Source: Muscardinus avellanarius (Eukaryota > Chordata > Mammalia > Rodentia > Gliridae). From it: a stretch of 64,000 nucleotides of DNA. The stretch spans positions 81,154,627 through 81,218,626 of the forward strand of contig OY726569.1 in the NCBI GenBank assembly GCA_963383645.1. Reading direction: 5' to 3'. A program made the translations under genes and the position numbers. Each line of letters begins with the position of its first letter. Within the stretch, counting starts at the first letter, position 1. The notes under the pieces are model-generated. The model worked only from the letters and a program-made list of their open reading frames with translations. It was not told where the DNA came from and did no database searches. This document shows, one piece after another, positions 35,198-46,731 of the stretch.

Positions 35198-36645
35198 TAC
35201 GGAAGTCCTATCATGTGCCAGGCACCTGACAGACATGAATTCAGACGGCAGTTCTCAGTGACAGGGAGCATGGAGACCAACCAGGAGGCACACATTAAAC
35301 GATGGTCCCTCAACATCCCTGCTCTGAGGACTTCTGAGAAGGGAGATGCACCGCCCAGGAGAGGGCACAGCAGCTCCGTGGGCGGGAACCTGGCTCAATC
35401 AACCTGAATCTCCTCACTGTAGGCACAGGGCCCACCTCCTGGCAGAAATCCTCTGGAATAATGGACCCAACGCCAATTAGGATGGAAAAGAGGAACTTTT
35501 TTACACCAGCAGGCCAAAGTTAGGATACCTCCTAAAAAATTCTGGCCCAGAGCTCCACGTGAACTCATTTTATAGATTTGAGACGAAGGGCGGAAGTGAG
35601 TAGGTGGGCTACAGAAGCTGAAACGTGACAGTTAGTGACTGCAGGGTCCCTCCAAGAAGTTGGATAAAGGGAGGACAAGAGGGGGAAATTCCTGAGTAAC
35701 CTTGTTTAGGGCCAGAGGTGACAGGGCCCTCTGCAGGCTGCTTGTCTATAGTTACATTCTTCTGCAAGTACCAGGGGAGGGATAATTCCCCACCTTTCAT
35801 TTTAGTAACTCTTATTCTACTGCACACAGACCACAGGCCCCTCAGCAGGCCCTCGCTGGGCACCTCCTGAGGGGAGGGGCTGGGGTGTTGTTAGCAGGAC
35901 AGCTGCCCCCCTGCCAACACGCCTGGCCTTTCTCTGCATTCGAGTAGCAGTTTCCAGACTCCAGGCAGAGCCTGCCTTGCTCTCCCTAACCTTGGCCAGC
36001 TGTCTCCATCAGAGTCAGGCAAACTTCCCCTATCAGGACACTGCTGGACCCCAACCCGGTCCCTTGCCCTTCCCCTACTCAGGGAACTGGACAGCCCCTG
36101 CTGGGTCAGGCTGAGCCAGTGCTGAGCAGCAGAAGCAAATAGCCAAGTACCCAGGAGGGGCCACCTTGACACCTGGAACAGGCTGGCTCCAGCCCTGGGG
36201 ATAAATGGCCCTACGGGATAACAGGTGGTGAGCAGATCTCCACCCTCCCCCACCACCAAGAGCCCTGGACTGGCACACCCTGGCAACAGAGCTCTGGACC
36301 CAGGACCACTACCACCCTTCCCTGGCTAACCGGGATGGGTAGTACTGGAAGGAATCAGGAGGCCCAGAACCTCCCTGCTGCCTCAGTTTCCCTGGGAGAG
36401 AGGCGGGGGAAGGACATGAGGTGTCTCCATCTAAGATAGTTTTGGAGGTGTGGAGGCAGAGCGCAGAAAGGTGTGCCCAGACTTACCTTCCAGCCAAGTT
36501 CTAGAAGGCAGGGTACAGACCAGGAGAGAAGGTGAGCCATGGCTGGTGTTGGAACTTTCTCTGGACAGGGCCGCTTTTATGGGTCTGTAATCTGTGTAAC
36601 CACACAGAGCCCCTCACGGGTTTTCATGCCTTATTATCACCCTCT
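35198..36645. other. Repeat-poor sequence
   Basis: The longest SINE-free stretch before 37 kb. No gene, splice pattern or named repeat recognised, apart from a possible old fragment (catgtgccaggcacctgac) near 35,215. Confidence 0.4.
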
Positions 36646-36663
36646 TAAAATGTTTAATCCTCA

Positions 36664-36862
36664 CCCCGGCTGTGGTGGCGCATGCTTGTAATCCCCACGC
36701 TTGGGAGGCAGAGACAAGAGGATTGCGCAGGTTCGAAGCCAGCCTCGCTGTCTTAAGAAACCCTGTTTCCAAATAAAATATAAAAATATAAAATAGGTCT
36801 GGGAGTGTAGCCCGGAGGTAGAAGGGTTCCATCCCCAGTACCACCAAAAATAAAATAAAATA
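36664..36862 (+). repeat. B1-dID SINE, altered lineage
   Basis: AAAATGTTTAA / AAAATGCTTAA flanks. The B1 half has the short cgctgtcttaagaaaccctg linker of the altered lineage, but the ID half keeps gggttccatccccag. Confidence 0.85.
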
Positions 36863-36873
36863 AAAATGCTTAA

Positions 36874-37103
36874 GCTTGATGTGGTGGTGCACACTTGTAA
36901 TCCCAGCATTGGGGAGGCTGAAACCAGAGGATAGCAGTTCATGGGCAGCCTCAGCTACTTAGTGAGGCCCTCTGCAACTCAGTGGGACCCTGTTTCAAAA
37001 TAAAGAATTAAAAATAGGGCGGGAGGTATAGCTCAGAAGTTGAATGCCCCTGGGTTCTATCCCCAGACTTGCAAAACAAACAAACAAACAAAAAAAACCC
37101 AAA
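36874..37103 (+). repeat. B1-dID SINE
   Basis: Abuts the preceding copy. GCTTAA flanks both sides. The tail is (CAAA)n. Confidence 0.85.
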
Positions 37104-37358
37104 GCTTAATAATTCTTTAACATTAAATGGCCCCACAAATTCTACAGCCAGACTGTATGAAGGAAAGCACATTTTGTTTTATACACAGCGGGCCTTCCGG
37201 TTTGGGGAATGAAACTGGAAGTGTCAACCCTTCCTCCCCAGCTCCCTCAAACCTGCCCCTTCCCCCAACTTTTCTGATGAAAATGAAGCACCTGGCTAGG
37301 CCTCCCCTAGATTCCCCCTTTCTGGAAGGGAGGACAGAAGGACAGAAAAACAAGGAGC

Positions 37359-37360
<2 letters not shown>

Positions 37361-37407
<47 letters not shown>
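37361..37407. repeat. (CA)n microsatellite
   Basis: Twenty-three CA units immediately upstream of the CpG-rich segment, not linked to a SINE. Confidence 0.97.
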
Positions 37408-37409
<2 letters not shown>

Positions 37410-37430
37410 ACCTCAGACTCAGAGGTGGCA

Positions 37431-38350
37431 CACCAGGAAGAAAGTGGGCGGGGCCAGGGAGGACAGGCCCCTCCCTGGGGCCCTCTGGAGCGCCACTGGC
37501 TACCACGTGGGGAGTGGGCGTGGGCGGCGGCCAGCTGGATCCCCTCGGGCTGGAGCTGCCCCGGGAGCCGGCTGCGATCCGACTGGGCGGACCGGCAGGG
37601 GTGCTGGGGACGGAGGCCAGCTCTAGAGGCCCAAAGCCAGGAGGAAGGCTGTCAGGGCCTCTTTCAGGGCCTGGGCCAGCGGGACCAGCCCAGGCTCGCT
37701 CTGGCCTCTGGTCTCCAGCCAGTAGGTAATTGAGAAATTCCTTCAGCTTGCTGCCGGGGCCTGCTCTCCCTTCTCCCGGCCTGAGCCAGCCGCCGGGGCC
37801 CAGCAGCCGCCTGGCTTTCATCTCCAGGGTGCCCCTCCCGGCGCCCACAGGTGGTGGGGGTCGGGCGGTGCCGGGAACCGGCTGGCGGGAGAGCGGCGGG
37901 CCTGGGTCCCGGGCGGGGCCTGGGGAGAAGGGGAGAATCCAGACTCCGCAGAAGAGCGTGGAAAGGGGGCCCACCCTGTGTGTGTCGGGGCGGGGACGAT
38001 GAACACCCTGGCCCGCTGGACCCCGGCCCGGCTCTGGGAAGCCAGGCCAGCACCGCCGGCCCTCGCTGGCAGAGACCGGCAGGGGGGAGCCAGCCGGGCA
38101 GCGCCGGCCCCACACCCCACCGCAGTCTGAAGGCTGAGAACTGGGCCACGGAGGCTCCCTCGGCGCCTCCCACGATCTGGGCTGCTAATCCCCTCTCCAT
38201 TACGATGCAGATGTTCCCGGAGGCTAGGAGGCAGTGAGCTAGCCTCAGGTCGGCGTTCCTCGGGCTTGGGGGAGGTTTGTGGCCAGCCACCCTCAAGTGA
38301 GGCCGGAGCTCTGGGCCGCCCGGGAGGGACTGGACGACACTGGCTACCGC
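37431..38350. promoter_or_regulatory. CpG-rich segment, candidate CpG island
   Basis: The only long CpG-dense stretch in the window: by rough hand count about 60 CpGs in 920 bp, strongly G+C rich and free of recognisable SINEs. It begins just after a CA repeat and falls off into AT-rich DNA at about 38.38 kb. Long open frames on both strands are expected from base composition and I do not call them genes. It could be a promoter of an unannotated transcript or an orphan island. Confidence 0.45.
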
Positions 38351-38379
38351 AGGCAGGGGCAAAGAGAGTGGATGAGTTT

Positions 38380-38820
38380 ACCCGGTGTGAGATGGTGCTG
38401 GAATCACCTCCGTCTCACATCAGACAGAGATAGAAGAAATAAAAGGAATGGGTAGAAAGGAGACTTCTGAAGAACTAGGAAAATGTAACTTTAATATGGA
38501 AAACGCGGGCTAAAGTTCCTAAATCCCCAGGCCTATCACTTCTCAGTTCCTGGGAAATTTACTGTATAAGCACCTTGAGGATCGGTCCTCATCCCACCTA
38601 TGAATAGCTTAGCAGGAGAAAGTATCTATTCATAAAGGGTGGTCATGTTACCGTACAGGAACCTAATTCACCTTAGGCACTGTTAATTATCTTATCAGAG
38701 GCAATCGGGATCCCCACAGATGACCAGACCACCGGAAACAAGCACCTTCCACCTCCACCCCTCAACAAGCTTCCCTTAGAAGAGGTCTGAACCGCCAAAG
38801 GTCCTCCCTCACTTTGGGTA
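38380..38820. other. Unique sequence
   Basis: AT-richer DNA after the CpG-rich segment. Nothing recognised. Confidence 0.4.
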
Positions 38821-38830
38821 TGGGTGGGGG

Positions 38831-39022
38831 GTTCTAGGGATTGAACCCAGGGGCATTCTACCTCTGAGCTACACCTCCAGCCCCTTTTATTTTTTATTTT
38901 GACACAGGATCTCACTAAATTGCTGAAGGCCTCAGCTAAGTTGCGGAGGCTAAGTCTCGAGCCAGCAACCCTCCTGTCTCGGCCTCCCAAATACAGGGAC
39001 TACGAGCTCGCCCTACCACACC
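38831..39022 (-). repeat. B1-dID SINE
   Basis: A diverged antisense copy. Confidence 0.8.
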
Positions 39023-39029
39023 TGTCGCT

Positions 39030-39910
39030 CTCACTTGGGAGATGGCCTGCCTTCTCCCTTGAATGTGTGTTTCTTAAAGAAATCGCTGTCTACGTCTCTG
39101 GCTGGTGCATACTGATACCTTTTCCTGTCACGTAGGCCAAGGACCTGCTGGTGCTGAGCTGCGCGCTCTTCTCTCCTCCACTTGGAACTGCCCTGGGCCC
39201 TTCCCGGGCTCTTCTCCATGACAGGCCCACAGGCCCATGTCCAAGCTGGCCTGGGCTGCTTTCTTCCTGTCCTCCCATGTTCACAAACAGGGAAACTGAG
39301 GCCTTGAAATATTACTTGGGTTGACAGTAGCAACCCACAAGTAAGGCTTCTGCTGTGAGCGACCCAGCCCCTCCCTGGACGGGGCAGCAATGGCGCAGGG
39401 AGGGTAGTACTCCAGAGCCCAACTCCAGCGTCACATTTACCTGCCAGGTGTGCCAGGTGACCTTTTGCAGAGCGGTTGACATCCGGCTTCAACATTGTCA
39501 CCTGTAAGGGAAGAGTGTTCAGCCACACTGTGAACACAGGCTTAATTCAGTAAGGGCCGTGAGGGGCTGCCCGCCACACCTGACCTCTAGGAAGCCCCTG
39601 GTCAACTGAGCTCGCCCCCTTTCATCAGCAGGGACTCTGCCCGCGCCCCCACATTCCCACCACCCAGGGCAATCTCAGACTTGGGGTGTTTTCAGGCCAA
39701 AGGGAACTTGGAAGCCCGTCCTTGGAAGAGCTCCCCAGACCACAGTTGGAGCTTTGGACATGGACCTTTCCCCGGGGGGCACCCTGTCCAACCTCCAAAG
39801 AGGTTGACAAAGAGGTCCAACCTCCAAAGACAAAGAGGACAGGCATTGACTCAGAGGGCCCCATTCGAGTTGCCCACCATTGCTGAAAGAATTAAAAAGT
39901 ACCTTGACTC
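39030..39910. other. Unique sequence with a 29-bp tandem duplication
   Basis: No gene or repeat family recognised. GTCCAACCTCCAAAG occurs at 39,786-39,800 and again at 39,815-39,829, a local duplication. Confidence 0.5.
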
Positions 39911-39911
39911 A

Positions 39912-40068
39912 GCCAGGCCTGGCGGCACACTCCTGAAAACCTAGCTTCAGCAATTTAGCAAGACTCTGTTTCAAAATTAAAGAAGAGGGGGGAGGAGGAA
40001 AAGAAAAGGCTGGGTGTAGCTTGGAGGTAAAATACTCCTGGGTTTAGACCCCAGTACCAAAAAAAAAA
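39912..40068 (+). repeat. B1-dID SINE with B1 deletion
   Basis: AGTACCTTGACTCA / AGTGCCTTGACTCA flanks. The central part of B1 is missing. Confidence 0.88.
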
Positions 40069-40082
40069 AGTGCCTTGACTCA

Positions 40083-40545
40083 CCTCCAGGTCAACCAAAT
40101 CCACAGAAACAGCAGAGCCCAAATCTTCATCCCTCCTCTCCTGTAAGAACCAGACTGTGCCCTCTGGGCTGGGCCTTGGACACCTGGAGGGCCTTTAGGG
40201 CATCTGAAAGCCAAGCTCCACCCTCTCTACATGACCCCCACCAGTCACCTGAGGACCTGACACCCAGTCACTAATGGCCCAAGGCCTCTACAACGTGCCT
40301 GTCAAGCTTTATCACGCACACTGGGAGCTTGGGACATTTACATGTGCTCAGTGACCAGACCCCCTTATCACCAAGTGTTTGGTGGTCACGGGTTCCCTTC
40401 TGCCCTACTCTTTGGGCACCATTGCTGCTCCTGGGGACCCTGCCCCATCACACTGCACCACGCTAATACCCATGAATGTCTCTCCCCTTGCTGGGTGTCT
40501 GTTAGAGGGTCCCAAAGCAGGGAGGCTTGTCACCCCTACGCCACA
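40083..40545. other. Unique sequence
   Basis: No feature recognised. Confidence 0.4.
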
Positions 40546-40554
40546 CCATGACAC

Positions 40555-40751
40555 TTTTTTGTGTGTGTGGGTCTGGGGATGGAACTTCTGAGCTACACCC
40601 CCTGCCCTATTTTTTATTCTTTATTTTGAAACAAGGTCTCACTAAGTTGCAGAGAGCCTCACTGAGTAGCTGAGGCTGGCCAGGAACTTCAATCCTCTGG
40701 TCTCAGCCTCCCGATGCTAGGATTGCAAGTGTGCACCACCACGCCTGGCTT
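40555..40751 (-). repeat. B1-dID SINE with target-site duplication
   Basis: CCATGACAC at 40,546-40,554 and 40,752-40,760. Confidence 0.9.
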
Positions 40752-40941
40752 CCATGACACAGTTTTTAATGAGAATGTTTTTTTCTCTCATCTAACTGAT
40801 CACACCTCTCCATATCTGCCAAATTGCCCATAGGGCTCAAATGTGCATGCTGCGGAGCTGAGGAGTCCTGATAGGCTCCCTGGGCAGTACCAAAAATCAC
40901 TAGAGGGGCAACAAGGGCTTGTTAAAAGCACGGGAATATGA

Positions 40942-41022
40942 GCCTGGGGTGTGGCTCAGTGTCAGGGGACTTACCTAGCATGCCTGAGGACCTGGATTCG
41001 ATCCCCAGCACTGCAAAAATAA
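40942..41022 (+). repeat. ID-type monomer SINE
   Basis: A tRNA-like body with A and B boxes (gtggctcagtgtcaggg, ggattcgatccc) and the intact acctagcatgcctgagg centre; no B1 half. Confidence 0.8.
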
Positions 41023-41125
41023 CCGAAATCAAAGAAGCACAGGACGCCCTTCCTCTCCATTTCTTAGTGCAGGAATCTGCCTTTTACAGCCTCTCAGGAG
41101 ATGGCTTATAGTTGTCATTATGTAA

Positions 41126-41181
41126 TCCTCCTCCTCCTCCTCCTCCTCCTCCTCCTCCTCCTCCTCCTCCTCCTCCTCCTC
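41126..41181. repeat. (TCC)n pyrimidine tract
   Basis: About eighteen TCC/CTC units, all pyrimidine on the plus strand. Confidence 0.97.
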
Positions 41182-41755
41182 ACCATCATCCCAGCAGGAA
41201 GGCTGGCCAGGCTGGGATATGGTGCTTACAAGTTGGGGCAGATCCAAATTGCTGAGGAGAATAAAGGAGAAACTGAGGCCCATGTCAGCCTCCTCTCTTC
41301 CACCCTGAGCTCACATGCAGGGCCCAGCTCCTCCAAACACTTGCTGCGCACACACACACACAAGTATCATGAGTGTGAGGGGCTGGACTGCTGTCACCCA
41401 GGATGCCCTATCCCAGCCTGGCTGGCCTCCCGGGTCCTCCCAGCAGAGGCAAAGTCATAGTGCACGTGGAGGAACAAACCCAAGCCCGAGGCGGGCAGGT
41501 AACACAGGTCAGGGACCCGCAGGGCTGGGAGCAGTGTCCTAAGGGCTGCACCTCAGGGATTCTGCCCCAAGAGTCTCAGCTCAGCATCTTGTTCTTGAAG
41601 GTTCTTTTCAGTCTACTGCCCTTCTGCAACCAACCTGCTTGCTGCAGATCTGGAATGAGACCTAAGATCAGAAATTGACAGGGAGCATTTACAAACGTCC
41701 CTAGCAGTTAGACAGAGTGATTCTGACGTCAGTTTAATAATTTTAAAATACGGCT
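41182..41755. other. Unique sequence
   Basis: No feature recognised. Poly-leucine or poly-glutamate frames here come from the trinucleotide tract. Confidence 0.45.
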
Positions 41756-41760
41756 TTTAA

Positions 41761-41949
41761 GGCCGGGCGTGGTGGCGCACACTTGTAATCCCAGCGTTCG
41801 GGAGGCTGAGACAGGAGGATCACGGTTTACAGACAGCCTCAGCTACTTAGTGAGGCCCTTTGCAACTCAGTGAGACCCTGTTTCAAAATAAAGAATAAAA
41901 AATAGGGCTGGGGGTGTTGCTCAGAAAGAGAAAGCCCCTGGGTTCCACC

Positions 41950-41995
<46 letters not shown>
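41761..41995 (+). repeat. B1-dID SINE with (TA)n tail
   Basis: The body is followed by a TA tract (41,953-41,995) in place of poly-A. GGCTTTTA occurs on both sides. Confidence 0.9.
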
Positions 41996-41998
<3 letters not shown>

Positions 41999-42057
41999 TT
42001 TTATTTTGCATGTCTCTTTTCCTTTCATTTCTTCTAGAAATTCTTCTGTTTTGTTTC

Positions 42058-42236
42058 TTTTCTCAGTGCTGGGGATTGAATTCCAGAGTTCTCTACAACA
42101 GAATTATATCCTCAACCCCCCCTCCTTTTTTTTTTTTTAGACAGAGTTTGCTAAGTTGCCCAGGCTGGCCTGAAACTTGTGATCCTCCTGTCTCGGGGCG
42201 TAGCTGGGCCTGTGGGCGTGCGCAGCCACGCCAGGC
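42058..42236 (-). repeat. B1-dID SINE, old type
   Basis: A diverged antisense copy with an older B1 body. Confidence 0.75.
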
Positions 42237-42239
42237 TTG

Positions 42240-42835
42240 TGTTCTCTTTTATGAAAGAACCAGGCTGTGATCGATTAGAAAGAAGAAGAAAACAACTGGC
42301 TCCTAACCAGTCGAAGTGGGAGCAGCTCGGCTCCAGATGCCGGCTCATCTTGGCCTTACAGGGGGCCGGGGCTCGGGGAGTGGCCTGGTCCCAGCAGTGT
42401 GCCTGCTCCTGGGACTCTGCCACCTTGGCAGTCCTCGCCACAAGCCCTCCCTCTCACCCAGTTCCCAGCCCTGTCTCCTCCAGGACTTTCCATCCCTGTC
42501 ATTCATTTGGCAACTTGCCTAATTAAAAAAATAATACTGAGTGCAAAGCTTTGTGCCATGAGGTTAAGCCTGAGCCTCCTGGAGGGCATCCGCATCCTGT
42601 CCCCCTGGGCTATTTGTCAGCCCTCTCTTTTTGTACGTGGGATCCTGGCTTCGAGGTTCCCGGGGCACCGTGCCACTGGTCACACTTCTTGTCCCTGCCC
42701 TGCTGGGCGCCAGGCACTGCAGGTGGCAGAGGTGAGACAGGCAGACCCAGGGGTTGACAGTGGACGGGAAGAAAGGAGCAGAGGGCTCCACTCACTGCTC
42801 TGCTGGAGCACTAGGACCCTTTTGCTTTAAACACA
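42240..42835. other. Unique sequence
   Basis: No feature recognised. Confidence 0.4.
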
Positions 42836-42838
42836 TTA

Positions 42839-43053
42839 GCCGGGCGTGGTGGCGCACGCTTGTAATCCCAGCATTCGGGAGCCTGAGACTGGAAGATCAC
42901 GGTTCGCGGACAGCCTCAGCTAATTAGTGATCCCTCCGCAACTCAGTGAGACCTTGCTTCAAAATAAAGAATAAAAAATTGGGCAGGGGATGTAGCTCGA
43001 AGGTCAAATGCCTCTGGGTTCCATCCCCAGACCCGCAAAAAAAAAAAAAAAAG
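42839..43053 (+). repeat. B1-dID SINE
   Basis: A complete copy of the gggcaggggatgtagc / ccagacccgc type. Confidence 0.88.
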
Positions 43054-43394
43054 TAAAACATACTGATTGAAAAAAAAAGTTATACATGCACCAGGTAAAA
43101 AATTCAAACCCCACAGAAAGCAGACGACGGAAAGGGAGTGTGCAGCCCCAGGCCCCCACTGCACTGAGCAAGACAGCTGCTCCCGCCCCTCCCCTCGTGC
43201 CTTTCTCTGCAGCTCCAGGCGCATTTCTGCAATCCGTCCTGGTGTTCTCAGGCCCCTCCGGCTCTGCCTGCACCTCCTTTGTTTTAGCAGTAGGTCTTAT
43301 ACCCGCGCTCATTTTCACGTGCTCTACTCAGAATCTTTTGTCAGGGACCTAGAGCTAGAAGGTTCCTCAGAAACCTGCCCTTCCAGTGATGCCC

Positions 43395-43545
43395 CAAAGG
43401 GACCTCAGGTGGGAGGATGCTCGGCTACGTCAGAATCCTCTGAGAGGAGAAAGCTGAACATCAGGACCTGGGGACCCATCAAGGGTTTGTGGAGGTGCCT
43501 GGGGATCTGTATTTCTTAGACGCATCCCCACCTAGGACTCTCAGC
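43395..43545 (-). mobile_element. MER5A-like hAT fragment (tentative)
   Basis: gtcagaatcctctgagagg and ggggatctgtatttcttag resemble antisense MER5A. Diverged. Confidence 0.35.
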
Positions 43546-43569
43546 AAGTCTCCCACCCTGTAACATTTT

Positions 43570-43740
43570 AAACAGGCAGATTGCCAACTCTCTTCTTATT
43601 ATGAATGAGAAAACTGAGGCTCAGAGAGGATGTGTTAATCAGTTTTCTGTCACTGTAAGGAAATACTGAGATAATTAACTTATAAAGAAAAAAGGTTGGC
43701 TCCGTTTTAGAGGTTCCAGTCTAAGATTGGGAAGACCCGG
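43570..43740 (-). repeat. MIR fragment followed by MaLR LTR fragment
   Basis: aatgagaaaactgaggctca is the antisense MIR core. From 43,636, cagttttctgtcactgtaag followed by aacttataaagaaaaaagg resembles an antisense MaLR LTR start. Confidence 0.5.
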
Positions 43741-43925
43741 CTGGGTGGTGGTGCACACCTATAATCCCCGTGCTTGGGAGGCTGAGACAGAAGGATTGTA
43801 GGTTTGAGACCAGCCTTGAGATTTAACAAGACCCTGTTTCAAAATAATAATAAAAAATTAAGTAGCTCTGGGGTGTACGTCAGATGCAGAATGCCCTTGG
43901 TTCAACCCCAAATACCACAAGAGAA
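43740..43925 (+). repeat. B1-dID SINE
   Basis: A diverged sense copy inserted in the MaLR fragment. Confidence 0.78.
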
Positions 43926-43929
43926 AATG

Positions 43930-44590
43930 AAAAAGGATGGGGAGGACCCATTGTTTTGGCCTCTGGTAGGCAGGCCGGATGATGGGGAGGGTTCCCTTCC
44001 CAGGGCTCACCTGGGAATGGGATTTCTCTTACCAAGGAAAGGCTCACTGTACAGTCCTGCAAAGGAGGCTCATCCAGGGCCATCCCCAGCCTCTCGCTCA
44101 GCTGCTCACTGTGTCTTCTCTTGGCCCCACCGAGGGCGTCTCATCCCTGCTCCAACGCTCCCACTGGTGGGAGCTGCATACGGTTCCCTCTTCCATGAGG
44201 CCAAGAACCAAGAGCAGAGCTGGAGGGTCCTTCCTCCACCTGACCCAGCTCTGTCTCCCTGCACTTCCCAGAGCCCTAGGTCTGCCCTCCAGAGCAACAT
44301 GATTCAGTCCTTTCTGTAGTTGGGGAGAGCTGTCCTGTTCTTCTCACGTGTAGAGATTGTGTTTAGCTGATCACACAGGATGGAGACCGCAGAGGCTGAA
44401 GCAAACGCGGGGCTTGATGTTTCTGCACTTTGCAGTAACCGAGGGGCTGGCAGGACAGAGATGCTCTGACAGCTGTGAGGGTCCCAGGTCCCACTCATGC
44501 TCATCATGTCTGTCCTTCCTCCCCACCATCCTCTTATCCATGGTGGGCTCACATTTAGAAGGTGGCTGCTCAACCTGCAAGCTCCAATCA
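43930..44590. other. Unique sequence
   Basis: No gene. The 171-codon open frame here begins inside the SINE and has no other support. Confidence 0.45.
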
Positions 44591-44609
44591 ACTCTCCAGA
44601 CAGAATTTT

Positions 44610-44811
44610 TTTTTTTTTTTTTTTTTTGGTGGTACTGGGGTTCCTGGAAGCCCTTCTACCTCCGGGCTACACTCCCAGACCTATTTTTACATTTTTATTT
44701 GGAAACAGGGTCTCTTAAGCCAGCGCTTGCGGCTGGCTTCGAACCTGCGCGATCCTCCTGTCTCTGCCTCCCAAGCGCGGGGATTACAAGCGTGCGCCAC
44801 CACGCCTAGCT
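44610..44811 (-). repeat. Altered-lineage B1-dID SINE with perfect 15-bp duplication
   Basis: TCCAGACAGAATTTT at 44,595-44,609 and 44,812-44,826. The long T tail and intact flanks mark a young insertion of the altered-ID lineage. Confidence 0.94.
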
Positions 44812-44841
44812 TCCAGACAGAATTTTAAAAGGAAAGGAAGC

Positions 44842-45475
44842 TAGCCAGGTGTATTGGCACATACCCGTAATCCCAGTATTGGGGAAGCTGAGGCAGGAAG
44901 GGTGCAGGTTCAAAGCCAGCCTTAGCGAGCCGGGCGTGGTGGCGCACGCTTATAATCCCCATGCTTGGGAGGCTGAGACAGGAGGATCGAGCAGGTTCGA
45001 AGCCAGCCTCAGCTGGCTTAAGAGACCCTGTTTCCAAATAAAATATAAAATAGGTCTGGGAGTCTGGGAGAGTAGCTTGGAGGTAGAAGGTCCCTGGGTT
45101 CCATCCCCAGTACCAAAAAAAAAAAAAAAAAAAATGCCCTCAGTAACTTAGTGAAACCTGTTTCAAAATAAAACAAGGCTGAGCCGGGCGTGGTGGCGCA
45201 CATTTGTCATCCCAGCATTCAGGAGGCTGAAAGGGGAGGATTGCGGATCACGGACAGCCTCAGCTACTTAGTGAGGCCCTTTGCAACTCAGTGAGACCCT
45301 GTTTCAAAATAAAGAATAAAAAATTGGGCAGGGGTGTAGCTTGGAGGTCAAATGCCTCTGGGTTCCATCTCCAAACCCACAAAAAAAATTAAAAAATTAA
45401 AAATAGAATAACATAAAACAGGGCTTAGATGTGGCTCAGAGACAGAATGTCCCAGGTTCATTCCCCAATACCACA
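44842..45475 (+). repeat. B1-dID SINE interrupted twice
   Basis: The outer copy is in three parts (44,842-44,927, 45,135-45,180, 45,413-45,475). The first gap holds an altered-lineage copy (44,930-45,134). The second holds a gacccgc-type copy (45,183-45,412) with ATAAAACAAGGCT / ATAAAACAGGGCT flanks. Confidence 0.85.
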
Positions 45476-45508
45476 CAGATACGTGCACATGCACGTGTGC
45501 ATGCGCGT

Positions 45509-45509
<1 letters not shown>

Positions 45510-45552
<43 letters not shown>
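45510..45552. repeat. (CA)n microsatellite at SINE end
   Basis: A CA tract preceded by alternating gcacatgcacgtgtgc, just after the ID half of the outer SINE. Confidence 0.96.
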
Positions 45553-45555
<3 letters not shown>

Positions 45556-45559
45556 CACA

Positions 45560-46530
45560 CAAGGGACAAGAAAATCAAACTTTCCCCAAAATACCCTCAG
45601 ACTTCTGCCCGTCCACAAAAGCTAGAATGTGTCACATGGCCTTCCCAGATTGCAAAGGAGCGTAGCTGTGTTTTATACTTTTATATTTGTTTTGTTTTTT
45701 ATTTGCCGGAATCAGGGCACATTGCCACCTCAAATAAACTGATGGTGCCATTAGGAAAGGGAAAGGGGGAAGAGCCTTGGGCCGCAGCTGAGTTGCTTCA
45801 GAGACTTCCTCCAGACACGCCTTGCCCAGCGAGGCGGCCCTAGGGTGCGGCTGAGAGCGCCCAGGCTCTGAGGACAGCGTGGGTCCGCAGCCTTGTGACC
45901 CCGGAGCGCCCGTCCGCTTCTGTGTCGAATGAGGATGTCCATTTCCTGAGGGTTTCTGGGAGATCGGAGCCCGGCTATGCAATGTGTCCTAACATTTGGG
46001 ACGCTTAACAAATGCTGATTCTTCTCTTGCTTCCGGCAATTGCTCACGTGCCGAGTGTCTTGTCCTTCCCTCCTGGACGGGCTCCCAGCTCTGCTGTAAA
46101 GTCCCTTTCTGAGCGCAGCCCCAGGATGGAGCACAGGACTCCATTATGTCTCTGCGGCGGGGTGGACAATGGCCCCTTTACCTCCCCACTGTGGGCACTG
46201 TGCTTCCTCCTGGCAGGGCCTGGACAGCCACCATGGGGAGCCTCGTGAGCCCATAATTGTGGCAGGTATGAGGAACCCCGCTCCCCTCCTCCCCTAAGGA
46301 GAACAGACAGAACCAAGTTGCTAAGTGTGAGCCCTGCTCACAGCTCAGCTCCCTCCATGCGGAGCCTCCCACTCCCTCCCTCCAGCCTTGACCCTGCACA
46401 ACCCTCAGGAAGCCTCCAGTCACTACTGGAGACACTGACTCCCAGGGAACTCCTCCTTAGATGAGGAAACGGAGGCACGGAGAGGTTAAAGAACCAAAGT
46501 AAAGAGGAAAAAAAAGACAAGAAAAGAAAT
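45560..46530. other. Repeat-poor sequence
   Basis: Moderately CpG-containing at 45.8-46.2 kb. A possible antisense MIR at 46,455-46,500 (gatgaggaaacggaggcacg). No gene. Confidence 0.4.
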
Positions 46531-46534
46531 CACA

Positions 46535-46623
46535 AAGCTGCTGAGCCTGGTCTTGAACCTTCGATTCTCCTGTCTCCGCCTCCCAAGTACTAGGATTACA
46601 GGCATGCTCCGCCACACCTGGCA
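46535..46623 (-). repeat. B1 unit, truncated
   Basis: 5' half of an antisense B1 only. Confidence 0.7.
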
Positions 46624-46629
46624 CATTTC

Positions 46630-46731
46630 GAATTTCTCATCTTCAGAACTGTCATGGATAAAAGCATATGTTCTTTTGGCCACTTTGCTTGTGGCCAATG
46701 GCTGCAGCAGCCATAGAAAACCAGTACAGAA
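46630..46731 (+). mobile_element. MLT1-like LTR 3' end (tentative)
   Basis: gcagcagccatagaaaacca followed by gtacag is the usual 3' terminus of such LTRs. Confidence 0.4.

Noticed and set aside
37360..38362. Open frames of 251 and 232 codons on the minus strand and 200 and 128 on the plus strand
   Set aside because: They overlap each other in several frames within the G+C-rich segment and one runs through a CA repeat. No domain, splice pattern or codon bias supports them.
41029..41460. Poly-glutamate and poly-leucine frames
   Set aside because: Products of the (TCC)n tract.
43804..44319. 171-codon plus-strand frame
   Set aside because: It starts inside a B1-dID SINE and continues into unique DNA with no supporting feature.
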